DNA of 64,000 nucleotides from Sulfitobacter sp. M39 (GCF_021735935.1 NZ_WMDZ01000002.1:1-64000); one strand, 5' to 3'; counted from the first letter of the stretch, positions 43,489 to 52,108 are shown. Numbers and translations are program-made. Notes: generated from the letters alone by a model not told the origin.

Positions 43489-44366
43489 TTGCCGAACTAT
43501 GTGAAGTGGAGCACATCTTGAGAACAACCCAACAGAGCTACCGTGAGCGATTGGATCGGGTCACAGCATACCTGCATGCCAATCTGGAAACCGATATTGG
43601 TATAGATGATTTATCAAATGTGGCCTGTCTCTCCAGCTATCATTGGCACCGGATTTACACTGCGATGAGCGGCGAGACAGTTGCTATCACGCTGCGTCGC
43701 CTGCGCTTGCAGCGCGCCGCGGATCGCTTGGCCAATTCAGATATGCTGATATCCAAGATTGCGAGATTGGCACAATACAGTTCGCAAGATGCCTTTTCTC
43801 GTGCTTTCCGTAAAGCATATGGCAAAGCACCGGGTGCCTATCGTCAAAGCGGCAGCCACGCTGCCTTCAAGGCAGCTATTTCGAGTGGGAATGCAAATAG
43901 CTTTGGAGTCAGTATCGAGCATCACACTGCGGTCCGATGTATCAGCGTGCCACACGTTGGTTCTTACCTGCAAATTGACGCAGCGATGGGAAAGCTTTTT
44001 GGCACGTTGGCAAAATCAAATATGCTGTTGGAAAACACGCCGATGCAGGCTGAATTTTACGATGACCCTGACCTCAGCACAGAAGAGCATCTCAGGTCAG
44101 CAGCCTGTACGCCGTGGCCTGACTATTTGGAAGTACCGGAAGACACCGAAGAACTTTTGAGACCACCAGGAAGCTTCGCCAAACTGGAGTACAAAGGACC
44201 TTACGCTGACATGAGGGACGCCTATCGCTGGCTTTACGGTGTTTGGTTGCCAACCTCGGGCTTTGAAATATCGGATCGTCCGGGGTTCGAAGTCTACCTC
44301 AACTCACCGGTTGACACCAAACCAGAGGACCTGCGCAGTGACATTTTCCTACCAGTGGAGACTTAA
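43485..44366 (+). CDS. AraC-type regulator with GyrI-like effector domain
   Basis: 293 residues. The AraC double HTH is N-terminal: RVTAYLHANLETDIGIDDLSNVACLSSYHWHRIYTAMSGETVAITLRRLRLQRAADRLAN, then IARLAQYSSQDAFSRAFRKAYGKAPGAYR. After a linker, a GyrI/SoxS-binding-type ligand domain follows (RCISVPHVGSYLQIDAAMGKLFGTL ... FAKLEYKGPYADMRDAYRWLYGVWLPTSGFEI ... FEVYLN). This is the Rob-like arrangement that senses small hydrophobic molecules. It probably starts at the GTG overlapping the membrane-protein stop. Confidence 0.9.
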   Translation: MIAELCEVEHILRTTQQSYRERLDRVTAYLHANLETDIGIDDLSNVACLSSYHWHRIYTAMSGETVAITLRRLRLQRAADRLANSDMLISKIARLAQYSSQDAFSRAFRKAYGKAPGAYRQSGSHAAFKAAISSGNANSFGVSIEHHTAVRCISVPHVGSYLQIDAAMGKLFGTLAKSNMLLENTPMQAEFYDDPDLSTEEHLRSAACTPWPDYLEVPEDTEELLRPPGSFAKLEYKGPYADMRDAYRWLYGVWLPTSGFEISDRPGFEVYLNSPVDTKPEDLRSDIFLPVET

Positions 44367-44368
44367 CC

Positions 44369-44779
44369 ATGAGTATAATTCCCGTTATCTCAGAACCAGT
44401 TCTGTCCGTCTTCCAGAACATTGCGCCTGTACATCGTTCCGTATTGCTTGATGTCCGCAAGCTGATTTTCGACGTGTCATCGAATGACCCTCGTGTCGGT
44501 ATCATTGAGGAAGCCCTGCGTTGGGGCGAACCAGCTTATATCGCGACACGGCGAAAGACAGGCAGCACAATTCGTCTCGGCGTAGAAAGAACTTCTGGGA
44601 TGCCCGCCCTGTTTTTTAACTGCAATACAACGCTGGTTGAAGGATTCCGTGATCAGTTTGGACCTGTGCTCAAATATTCGAAAAACAGGGCGGTTTTGAT
44701 CGACAGAACCGATGCAGAAATCAAATCGGCTATGAGTGTCTGCATCGCATCCGCATTGACCTATCATTTGCCGGGTTAG
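44369..44779 (+). CDS. DUF1801-family protein
   Basis: 136 residues starting two bases after the AraC stop. It follows the DUF1801/YdhG pattern: PVHRSVLLDVRKLIFDVSSNDPRVGIIEEALRWGEPAYI, then GSTIRLGVERTSGMPALFFNCNTTLVEGF and NRAVLIDRTDAEIKSAMSVCIASALTYH. Function unknown; the small fold probably binds a ligand. It completes a three-gene operon. Confidence 0.85.
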   Translation: MSIIPVISEPVLSVFQNIAPVHRSVLLDVRKLIFDVSSNDPRVGIIEEALRWGEPAYIATRRKTGSTIRLGVERTSGMPALFFNCNTTLVEGFRDQFGPVLKYSKNRAVLIDRTDAEIKSAMSVCIASALTYHLPG

Positions 44780-45149
44780 TTTTCGAAGGCGTAGCCAACA
44801 AAGCGGCCACTAAACCAGTTGCAGCGACCCGTTGAAATCACACCGTATAGCGGAACTTAGGGGCGGTTCAAAAAGCCTCGTTTTTGGTACGCTCTCACAC
44901 CACCCCGTTTGACGCTGCCACAAACCCCATTCAAAACCAGACCAGTTGTTGAAGGTTTCTGGCTCTCTCATGATAGCCGACTTCCATGCTTTGTGCAGCA
45001 TCAGTGGCAATGGGCTCTTTCGTGGCCTTCGCTGCTTTGATCACGAATGACCGCTGTTTCTCGCGACGAGTCTTATGCAGACTGAGATTGATGAAAGCTT
45101 AATGAAGTAAGTGATCTCAGATGTAAGCGCGGCATAATCCAAAGCGCGG
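44780..45149. other. Gap with decayed sequence
   Basis: No intact gene. Leftward fragments such as FNNWSGFEWGLWQRQTGWCESVPKTR (44810-45010) may be debris of a transposon-borne gene. Near 45127-45155 a short direct repeat (gcgcggcat) occurs twice beside the point where the ardC-like frame loses its normal sequence. Confidence 0.35.
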
Positions 45150-45798
45150 CATTATGGGCCAGCTCATGGGCCCAGACCCCGTAAAAATTGCGCGGGTCCT
45201 GGAACCGCGTGATGGACGGCATGTAGACCTTGTCCACGGGCGGCAAATAGTACGCCTCCGTGCCCGTGAAGACGGTTGTGATGTCGATGGCATCGAAAAA
45301 CGCCTGCATGTGCGGGATGGGCTCGGACGACGGATGCTTGGGCGCGGGCTCCGGGTTGGGGTAGAAACTGTCGGGCAGGCCATCGATCTGGCAGGCATTG
45401 AACACGCGGTAGGATTTCTGGAAGCGGAAGATGTGGGCTTCCCCGGAGCGATCATCCCCGTCGCTGCGGTCATGCTCGTCGCCGCCCGCGTCTTTCCGGC
45501 TTTGACCGTAATAAACGACGACAGAGGACTTCTCGCCCTTGCGGACCTTTGCGTCCAACGCATTGGCTTGCGGCAGCGTCATCCAGAAGGGAGAGCTGTG
45601 GCCCGCCATCACGGTCCGCATCGTCAGCAGGAAGTTGTTCACCCCCTGGTAGGGCTCACCGCCCACGCGCAGGGGACGAGAGCTGCCGCCTGCAGTCCAG
45701 GGCTTGCGCCATGGAAGGACGCCGCGCTCAATGATGCGGATGATTTCGTTTGTGATGGCCTCGGAGGCATCGAATTTGGGCGTGCGGGATCGGGCGAT
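45150..45798 (-). pseudogene. Second ArdC-like gene, start lost and 3' end cut
   Basis: The frame shows ArdC features: DASEAITNEIIRIIERGVLPWRKPWTAG, GVNNFLLTMRTVM, LDAKVRKGEKSSVVVYYGQ, and VWAHELAHN at the metallopeptidase motif. After HELAHN the sequence departs from the family and ends, so the second half of the peptidase domain is missing. At the expected start, after a perfect aaaggagg site, there is ATC (45796-45798) instead of ATG. Both lesions argue for decay; the intact copy is at 25026-25910. Confidence 0.78.
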
Positions 45799-45838
45799 GG
45801 CTGGCCTCCTTTCGAGTTTTGGTGAGAGTAAGTGGTGA

Positions 45839-46309
45839 TCAGGCTGACTGATGGGGCCGCGGATCGTTGATGATCCTGGCACCGAGGGCTTCGACCATGT
45901 CGATGTAGGTGGTCAGCGACACGGACCTGCCGGGACCCCAAGGTTCAGAGTCGTCTGATCCGTCCCGCGCCACCCGCGGCAAGTTCGCGAAGGCAATGAT
46001 ATCGGTGACGGGCCGGACATCGATGAACGGGGTCCCTCGTGCGACCGCAAGAGTGGCCAAGGGAAAGCGCTCGATCGGCGCGAAGGTCGACACGGTGGTC
46101 CAACCAAGATGGATGAATGTCCCGCCCTCTCCGCAGATCACATGCGCGTTTGGCAATGACGCCGCCTGCTTCAGATAGCCGAGGTCACGCAGGACAGTCT
46201 CGCGCTCGCGCCGTTGTGACTGCCCCGTCTGGCCGGTTCGGCGTAGTTCCTTGTGTCGCCACGACGAGGCAACGGTCGCGCGCAACACGCGCAAGACACC
46301 TGTTTGCAT
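45839..46309 (-). CDS. Protein of unknown function
   Basis: 156 residues. The N-terminus is basic (VASSWRHKELRRTGQTGQSQRRERETVLRDLGYL) and the middle looks folded (NAHVICGEGGTFIHLGWTTVSTFAPIERFPLATLAVARGTPFIDVRPVTDIIAFANL). An aaggg site lies before the ATG. It sits upstream of the broken ardC gene in the same direction. No family recognised, and GC-rich chance reading cannot be excluded. Confidence 0.45.
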   Translation of the reverse strand: MQTGVLRVLRATVASSWRHKELRRTGQTGQSQRRERETVLRDLGYLKQAASLPNAHVICGEGGTFIHLGWTTVSTFAPIERFPLATLAVARGTPFIDVRPVTDIIAFANLPRVARDGSDDSEPWGPGRSVSLTTYIDMVEALGARIINDPRPHQSA

Positions 46310-46426
46310 GGGAATGCCCTTAATCAGGAAAGACAGACCGGAACCCGGCCCGGAACCATCTGAGGGACCCCAAAGGCCCTCATCCGTCAGTCACAAAACC
46401 CGAAGGACACTTTCACTCTTTAGGGA

Positions 46427-46494
46427 TCTGATGCCGGAGATTGTTAAATGCGAAGCTCATGAGAACGCAGGATCCTGCACTTTCCGGCATCAGA
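46427..46494. repeat. 12-bp inverted repeat pair
   Basis: TCTGATGCCGGA at 46427-46438 is exactly complementary to 46483-46494, 44 bases apart, in a gene-free stretch (46310-46677). It could be element ends or a long-range hairpin. Confidence 0.45.
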
Positions 46495-46677
46495 CCCCGA
46501 TGAGGAACAGGATCAAGCCGGTTCAACCCTCTTTCGGGCACCCTCTCTCCGACACCCTCAGGCCTGACCCTCCCCGGCCCTCCTCTTCCTCTCAAACCCC
46601 ATGATTTCCGGAGGTGGCTTGCATTCGTTCCTGTTATGTTCTCTTTTTAAGAACCGAGCTAAGAAGGGAAATCCCCG

Positions 46678-46971
46678 ATGGAAAGCACTACTTACGCCCT
46701 GCCCGCGACGCCAAAGCAGATTGCCTATGCGCGGTTGCTGGCCCTGCGCAACCAGACGCTTCTGCCGTGGGAGGTTCAGCAAGATCGGCGCTCCTTGAGT
46801 GCCTGGATCGACGCACAAGCCAAGTTGAACCCGGGCGCGCAGGACAGCCGCCCGACATCGAAGCAGGTCGCCTTCGCCGAGCGTCTCGCCCGGATCAAAC
46901 GCCGCGCCGTCCCGGATGAGTGTTTCCGCGACAAGGGGCTGATGTCAAAATGGATCGATGGGAACAAATGA
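46678..46971 (+). CDS. Small protein with two related halves
   Basis: 97 residues with an aaggga site. Two similar motifs are visible: TPKQIAYARLLALRNQTLLPWEVQQDRRSLSAWID (about 11-45) and TSKQVAFAERLARIKRRAVPDECFRDKGLMSKWID (about 60-94). Each resembles the short PT-x-KQ-x-x-YA-x-x-LA repeat seen in DUF3072-like proteins. Role unknown. Confidence 0.75.
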   Translation: MESTTYALPATPKQIAYARLLALRNQTLLPWEVQQDRRSLSAWIDAQAKLNPGAQDSRPTSKQVAFAERLARIKRRAVPDECFRDKGLMSKWIDGNK

Positions 46972-46999
46972 AGCTGGGTAGCCCCTGCGGTGATTGAGA

Positions 47000-47416
47000 C
47001 TACTTCAGCCGATCAACAATCGATGCCCCGCCCGACCTGGCAAGCGCGATCAGGCTGGACTGGATTTTGAATGTGAAGACGGAACTGAACGCGCCGATGG
47101 GCGTGCGGTCCTCCCAGACATAGGACCGCTCCAGAATATCGGTGTTGATCTCGTCCAGCATGACCCATTTGCGGACATGGGTCTCCAACCCCACACGCTG
47201 CGACTCGATCTGTGGCACCTCGATGCACTTGCGCGAGGGCAAGGGCGGTTGCGTCGTGATCGGCAGGATGAACACCACGGTCTCGCTATCGGACTTGGCG
47301 ACAGTGACGGCGATACAGACAGGCCGTGTCTTGCGGCCCTCGGTCTCGCCCGCCATCTGCTCGCGTTTGCATAGGAACGGGTAGCGGAAAACCTCTCCCG
47401 CACTCGGCTTAGTCAT
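47000..47416 (-). CDS. Type II toxin, PemK/MazF-like
   Basis: 138 residues. The beta-barrel pattern of a plasmid growth inhibitor is seen: GEVFRYPFLCKREQMAGETEGRKTRPVCIAVTV, TVVFILPITTQPPL, and KWVMLDEINTDILERSYVWE. It overlaps the Phd-like antitoxin gene by eight bases, in the usual antitoxin-first order. MazF-type proteins cut mRNA; the family call is by pattern only. Confidence 0.72.
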   Translation of the reverse strand: MTKPSAGEVFRYPFLCKREQMAGETEGRKTRPVCIAVTVAKSDSETVVFILPITTQPPLPSRKCIEVPQIESQRVGLETHVRKWVMLDEINTDILERSYVWEDRTPIGAFSSVFTFKIQSSLIALARSGGASIVDRLK

Positions 47417-47678
47417 CCGCCCGCGTCAAGTCCCGCTCGAGCCCTTCAATCATCAGCGCCTTGAGATCCTCGGGCATCTCGTCAACCATATGAGCCTGTT
47501 GCGTGGCCCCCCGCGCGAGCTGCTGGTACTGGTCCATGCTCATCAGCACGAATTTCGGCTTGCGGTGCTTGGTGATCGCAATCGGCGACCGAATGGCCGC
47601 GTCAAACAGGTCACTTGTGTGCCGCGTCAGGTCGGCCGCCTTGAACTCGGGAAGCTCATGCATGATCTGGGTCTCCAT
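47409..47678 (-). CDS. Antitoxin, Phd/YefM-like
   Basis: 89 residues from METQIMHELPEFKAADLTRH. The Phd fold is recognisable: FKAADLTRHTSDLFDAAIRSPIAITKHRKPKFVLMSMDQYQQLAR, with an acidic C-terminal tail for toxin binding. A perfect dyad lies just upstream. The two-gene unit would stabilise the plasmid by killing plasmid-free cells. Confidence 0.85.
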   Translation of the reverse strand: METQIMHELPEFKAADLTRHTSDLFDAAIRSPIAITKHRKPKFVLMSMDQYQQLARGATQQAHMVDEMPEDLKALMIEGLERDLTRADD

Positions 47679-47682
47679 TCGT

Positions 47683-47713
47683 GCAGAATATAAGTACATT
47701 CTGGATATTCTGC
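47683..47713. promoter_or_regulatory. Operator of the toxin-antitoxin operon
   Basis: GCAGAATAT at 47683-47691 and ATATTCTGC at 47705-47713 form a perfect 9-bp inverted repeat four bases upstream of the antitoxin start. The AT-rich centre could hold the promoter, so binding by the antitoxin would give autoregulation. Confidence 0.7.
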
Positions 47714-47778
47714 AAGAGATGGGTTGAGCCCTCCCATGTGTCATCCGAACCGCCGCACGGTCCAGTGTAGGCGTACTC

Positions 47779-48162
47779 TTAGGCGGTGTTGCCGTCTTCA
47801 ACGGACTCGTCCGAGGTCAGGCGGTCGTAGCCGCGAGAGACTGCCAGCGCGCCGTAGCGGTCAAACATGACGAAGGCCCCTGCCCGCCCGATGTCTGTCG
47901 GATTGAAGGCTAACGGCCGGATCTCGATCTTTTGGATCTCTGCTTCCAACACGCCAAGCTGAGTATCGATCTCGGGGTGTTCATCTTGTCTAGCGTACTC
48001 TTCTTCCAAGGCCTGATACTCGGAGAGTAGTTTGGTATGGGTCGCTTGTTCATCCGTCACCAGCCAATCGAGCAGGATTGTATCACCCTCAGCGTTATAA
48101 GCATTAACACAGACAAACACGACGGTAAGGTTGGCCACTTGGGCCGAGGCGTCTGTGAACAT
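47779..48162 (-). pseudogene. Probable fragment of a large ParB-like plasmid protein
   Basis: 127 codons: CVNAYNAEGDTILLDWLVTDEQATHTKLLSEYQALEEEYARQDEHPEIDTQLGVLEAEIQKIEIRPLAFNPTDIGRAGAFVMFDRYGALAVSRGYDRLTSDE. This recalls the middle of the long ParB-nuclease-type proteins found on alphaproteobacterial plasmids. The N-terminal ParB domain and the rest are absent, so I call it a remnant. The identification is tentative. Confidence 0.45.
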
Positions 48163-48363
48163 CTAGCAAACCTAGAATGGCTTCTTGTTCCATGATAAGC
48201 TACAACATTCCAGACTTGCACCTGACGCGGGTGATCTGGGTTCACCTTCAAACCAACATTCTTCTTCTTGATGATCGTATGGTTTGAAGTGTGCCGCAAT
48301 TGTCTCTTGATCTTCGATGGCTATGCAGAATCACCAGCCGGTCGAGTTTATGTGGCAAGAGCA

Positions 48364-49413
48364 TCAGTTTCCTTGCCTCATCATAGCATCAAGGTAGGCG
48401 TTGTTGTTTTTCACCTGTCCTGTGCTGGCTCTCAAAATTAATTCGTCGAGTGCAATAAGGAGCTGCCCTGGACCTCGTTCTCTAAGGTGTTTCATGATCC
48501 TGCCCTGTTCTATTCTTAGCAATCTTCCGACATCGGCCAATATTTCGAGAACTGATTGATGATCTCTTGGTTCATGCGGGAAGAAGTCCGATATGTTTTT
48601 CAGGTCCGTCCATGCCATAATTGTTGGATCTCGGCGTTCCTGAAAACCAGAGGTGCAGTGTGCATCTGCTCTATCTTTTTTTATATTCAATCTTGTGGGT
48701 TCTACGTGCCGGACATTTGGTCCGTCGTCGCCGGACATTTGGTCGGGCATTGTTTCCTGAGCGTCATGGTTTCCGGCCGGAAACTCTCTGATGGTCGCTC
48801 CGACCAACTCTGCCAGCCTCTTGATAAGCTCTATGATTTCGTCGGCTTTGAGAGTTGCACGGCGTAGGATGTTTCGTACGTTCTGGAGAAATGAGACAGT
48901 CTCAACATCCTTTGCTTGGCGCAAAGCCTCGACACGAAGAGCCAGTGCCTCCGCCTTGAGTGACCGTAGCTTTTCCTGATCGCCCACAAGCTGTTCTGCG
49001 TGTTCGGTGAGCTCTCTTTCCCGATCATACATTGGCTGCAGATCGAAGCCAAAGGCATCTCTGATCAATCCACCGTAGCGAAGAGGGAACCGTTTGCGGG
49101 TTGCGCTATCCCTGCGCTGGATCAGCCCGGCATCCACGAGGTGTCCGATACACCGTCGAATCGTTCTCTCGTTCAGGCCGTTCGTTCTCTCAGACAATGA
49201 TGCGTTTGAGGGAAAGACGATAGTCATTGGAGCTGTTTGTCCGGCCTTCTTCGGCATGAAGCTGATCAAGGCCTGCAGTGTTACCAGGTCATTTGGTGTC
49301 AGACCGAGTTCTTTGCGAAGCGCTCGGATTGGCTCGATTACCCTGTACGGGTTCGTACCGGGTACAGAAGATCGTTCCGCCAAGGCGGGTGTGTGAGAAA
49401 ATACCTGTCTCAT
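48364..49413 (-). CDS. repC: RepC replication initiator
   Basis: About 349 residues from MRQVFSHTPALAERS; an upstream GTG at 49446 is possible. RepC features: VIEPIRALRKELGLTPNDLVTLQALISFMP, IVFPSNASLSERTNGLNERTIRRCIGHLVDAGLIQRRDSATRKRFPLRYGG (winged helix), and a C-terminal domain with WTDLKNISDFFPHEPRDHQSV. In repABC plasmids the origin normally lies within repC. A parS-like palindrome is embedded at 48769. Confidence 0.93.
   Translation of the reverse strand: MRQVFSHTPALAERSSVPGTNPYRVIEPIRALRKELGLTPNDLVTLQALISFMPKKAGQTAPMTIVFPSNASLSERTNGLNERTIRRCIGHLVDAGLIQRRDSATRKRFPLRYGGLIRDAFGFDLQPMYDRERELTEHAEQLVGDQEKLRSLKAEALALRVEALRQAKDVETVSFLQNVRNILRRATLKADEIIELIKRLAELVGATIREFPAGNHDAQETMPDQMSGDDGPNVRHVEPTRLNIKKDRADAHCTSGFQERRDPTIMAWTDLKNISDFFPHEPRDHQSVLEILADVGRLLRIEQGRIMKHLRERGPGQLLIALDELILRASTGQVKNNNAYLDAMMRQGN
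48769..48784. promoter_or_regulatory. parS-like palindrome inside repC
   Basis: GTTTCCGGCCGGAAAC is a perfect 16-bp palindrome fitting the repABC centromere consensus GTT-N4-GC-N4-AAC. It encodes FPAGN within RepC. Confidence 0.75.
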
Positions 49414-49457
49414 GATGATTGCGGCTGAAAAAGCTTCCCCGTTCACCGCGAACGGTG

Positions 49458-49545
49458 TTGAAAACGATTCGGCTTCGGGGTATCAATCAGGTGTCTAAGC
49501 TAATCGAGGCCCTTCGGAAGCACTGCTTTCGGGGGGTCTTTCCTT
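49458..49545 (+). ncRNA. Predicted counter-transcribed RNA between repB and repC
   Basis: Opposite to the rep genes, TTGAAA (49458-49463) and TATCAA (49481-49486) with a 17-bp spacer form a promoter. About 30 bases after the expected start a hairpin CGGAAGC-ACT-GCTTTCG (49515-49531) is followed by ggggggtctttcctttt. A short antisense RNA at this place controls repC and incompatibility in repABC plasmids. The RNA itself would be about 49493-49545. Confidence 0.65.
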
Positions 49546-49568
49546 TTCTGGCCTGTCCTCCTTTCTGC

Positions 49569-50639
49569 TCAGTTTTTGTTATCGTCTATGTCAGGACCAT
49601 CAAGATCCTGATCCCTGCCGGAGACTGGGTTACCTATGGGTTCCATTTTCTCTGGGGTAATGATCTGCCCTAGACCAGCGGCCTTCGCGTTCGCCAACGC
49701 TAGAAGAGCGGCCTCTGGATTCTCAGAGATCCACTTATGAAGCCCGTCATCTCCGTTCTTGACGGTGATGATCACGTTTCTTTTGGTGACCTTCACCATC
49801 CCGAGTTTTGTCTTGATTGCCGATGGGGCAGGGGGCTTGTGCTGTTTTAGGAGCCCTTCGAAGATCGCAAAGCGTTCGTCGGAGGTCTTGCCTGAACCTC
49901 TGGATTCCATGAGAGCATCATGGAATTCTCGGTTTCCGGCCGGAAACCCTTCATCTCCAGAGAAGCCAAAGCTCTCATAAGCCTTTGCGGCAGCATACCA
50001 ACGATCCCGTCCAACCCCGGGTGCCGCCCCGATCTTTTGGATGAGTTCAGTCGGAATACAGGAAGTGACTTGTTTCATGCGAGCAAGTCCCGTGAGCTTG
50101 TCACCGGCTTTCCTGGCTTTCTGATCGATGTTGAGGGCGTCACAGACCAGTCCCTCATCCTTGCCGGACTCTATGAGAGAACGTGCAAACAGGGCTTTCT
50201 CGATCCAGCTGAGGTCTTTTCGGAAGCTGTTCTCTTGGCCTTGTGCAAGAATCGCTTGATCCTCATCCAAGCCTCTGATGAGAGCCTTTGCGGGCTTGCC
50301 GATAAGTCGAAGGGCGGCTAATCGCCTGCGCCCATAGATGATCCTGTACCGCCCCCCTTCGGGGCTCAGAAGTATCGGGATAAGCTGTCCCTGCTTGTCA
50401 ATGCTTTCAGCCAGTTCCCTGATGTCATCTTCGTCATCCAGGGCCAGACGATCCTGGAACTCGGAATCATCAATAAGGTCGGTACTGATTTCTTGAATTG
50501 AAGATTGTGCCGCATCCTGAAGAGAACGGGCCATTCCCGAAAGGGCAGGGGCTCGTGACTGGGTTCGAGTCGGAGAAATCGACGAGCTCTGCTGCTTTTC
50601 TTCATCCTCGGGAATGTCGAATGTGACTTTGCGGGCCAT
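49569..50639 (-). CDS. repB: RepB partition protein (ParB family)
   Basis: 356 residues. ParB nuclease-like domain: LAESIDKQGQLIPILLSPEGGRYRIIYGRRRLAALRLIGKPAKALIRGL ... LAQGQENSFRKDLSWIEKALFARSL (about 78-160), then HTH part SGKDEGLVCDALNIDQKARKAGDKL and the RepB C-terminus. It binds parS and links the plasmid to RepA. It overlaps the repA stop by one base. A parS-like palindrome lies within the gene at 49932. Confidence 0.95.
   Translation of the reverse strand: MARKVTFDIPEDEEKQQSSSISPTRTQSRAPALSGMARSLQDAAQSSIQEISTDLIDDSEFQDRLALDDEDDIRELAESIDKQGQLIPILLSPEGGRYRIIYGRRRLAALRLIGKPAKALIRGLDEDQAILAQGQENSFRKDLSWIEKALFARSLIESGKDEGLVCDALNIDQKARKAGDKLTGLARMKQVTSCIPTELIQKIGAAPGVGRDRWYAAAKAYESFGFSGDEGFPAGNREFHDALMESRGSGKTSDERFAIFEGLLKQHKPPAPSAIKTKLGMVKVTKRNVIITVKNGDDGLHKWISENPEAALLALANAKAAGLGQIITPEKMEPIGNPVSGRDQDLDGPDIDDNKN
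49932..49947. promoter_or_regulatory. parS-like palindrome inside repB
   Basis: Identical to the repC copy (GTTTCCGGCCGGAAAC). It is read in the same frame, as FPAGN. Confidence 0.75.
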
Positions 50640-51826
50640 TACTTACGCCCCCATGCCGTTTTGATGAGCCCTTCGACCTCCGCCACAACCCCGTTGATGG
50701 ACTCGATAGCCCGATCGTACGTCTGGCGATGAAAATCCGTTCTGGCGATCTCGAACAGTGTCTGTTGCGTGAGTCCAGCGTCAGAGACTGCGGAGGATTT
50801 CAGGAAAGGCTGAGTAAGAACGTCATCCGTGAACATGGTCCGCAGGAATGCCGCCATCTGAGTTTGGGGGCCGTCATTGGGCTCGAAACGAGTGATTAGA
50901 AATCTCATGAAGTCCCAGTCGGGCGATGCGCCCACATCAGCAATTGTTGCCATGAGGCTGGATGTGAGCTGCAGGAATTGGGCCATCGAGGCGACGTCAA
51001 GCATGCTCGGAATGACAGTGACGACTAGGGATGTCGACGCTACCAAAGCCGATAGTGTGGTAAACCCGAGTTGCGGTGGGCAGTCGATGACGACAATGTC
51101 GTAGTCTGTCTCGACTTCATTAATGCAAAGAGCAAGCCGCTGATAGAACGGCGGCCTGATATTGTTTCGAAGCGCGTGTGCGGTTTCGGTCTCGAACTCA
51201 GAGAGCAACAAGCCGGCCGCGGCTAGATCGAGGTTGTGGAAATACGTTTTGCGCACAACGTCTCTAAATGGGATAGGGTCCTCGTACCGGAGGGCATCGT
51301 ACACCGTTCCGGCCTCAGGGAAGTCGATTTCCGGCCGGAAACCGAACATGGTGGTCATTGAGGCTTGTGGGTCGAGATCGATTGCCAGAACTCGATAACC
51401 ATCAAGGGCAAGTTTTTGGGCCAGATGGATCGCCGTTGTCGTCTTCCCGGCCCCCCCTTTGAAGTTGGCGATCGAAATGATCTGGATATGCTCCCCATCC
51501 CGACGACGAGGAACGATATGCTGGAACTTGGTGCTTGACCGGGCTATTTCGTGGCGCGCTATATCGATTTGCTCTGCAGTGTAGAACCTGCGGCCGCGGG
51601 CGTCTGTCTCGATATCACCGAGATCGAGCTTGTCCTCGAAAAACATCTTCCGCAAAAAATCTTGGCTTACCCCGAGGATCTGGGCAACTTCCGTGGATGA
51701 GAAGCGTCTGAGAGCCTTTCGTTCATCAGGTAGAAACGACTTGCGCATATTCACATCAAGCGATTTGCTTAGACGTGTCGCCATCGTTTGGATCTTTTGA
51801 TCCATTCTAATCCGCTGCTCGTTCAT
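50639..51826 (-). CDS. repA: RepA partition ATPase (ParA family)
   Basis: 395 residues. An N-terminal MerR-like HTH (RRFSSTEVAQILGVSQDFLRKMFFEDKL) precedes the ParA fold with deviant Walker A FKGGAGKTTTAIHLAQ, RVLAIDLDPQASMT and YDIVVIDCPPQLG. It drives segregation and represses the operon. Intergenic DNA 51827-52108 upstream should hold the repA promoter; short inverted words gaacgc/gcgttc occur there (51873, 51898). Confidence 0.95.
   Translation of the reverse strand: MNEQRIRMDQKIQTMATRLSKSLDVNMRKSFLPDERKALRRFSSTEVAQILGVSQDFLRKMFFEDKLDLGDIETDARGRRFYTAEQIDIARHEIARSSTKFQHIVPRRRDGEHIQIISIANFKGGAGKTTTAIHLAQKLALDGYRVLAIDLDPQASMTTMFGFRPEIDFPEAGTVYDALRYEDPIPFRDVVRKTYFHNLDLAAAGLLLSEFETETAHALRNNIRPPFYQRLALCINEVETDYDIVVIDCPPQLGFTTLSALVASTSLVVTVIPSMLDVASMAQFLQLTSSLMATIADVGASPDWDFMRFLITRFEPNDGPQTQMAAFLRTMFTDDVLTQPFLKSSAVSDAGLTQQTLFEIARTDFHRQTYDRAIESINGVVAEVEGLIKTAWGRK
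51327..51342. promoter_or_regulatory. parS-like palindrome inside repA, one mismatch
   Basis: ATTTCCGGCCGGAAAC differs from the repB/repC copies only in its first base. Here the core is read in another frame (FRPE), so similarity is at the DNA level rather than from shared protein sequence. Confidence 0.65.
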
Positions 51827-52108
51827 GCCCGTCCCGCCGCCCGTCTTCCGGGTCTATCTTGAGAAGGAACGCAAAACCGCCGGAAACTGATGGTTAGCGT
51901 TCTTCCGCAAAAATGTCAGGAAAGCGTTTGACAGGCAAGGATTTTTTCAAATGGTAGGCCGGTATCCGGTGAAATCATTTATTTACAATGACTTATCTTA
52001 TTTTGCGGATCCAGCGCGTCAAGTGCTTGTGTCGCTGCCATCTCTTAAACGCAAGATGTACTCGATTCACATAGGCGGTTTTGCTTCCAAAGAACGAATC
52101 TGAGTCTC

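Noticed and set aside
46310..46677. Short frames around the 12-bp inverted repeat
   Set aside because: No ribosome sites or recognisable products.
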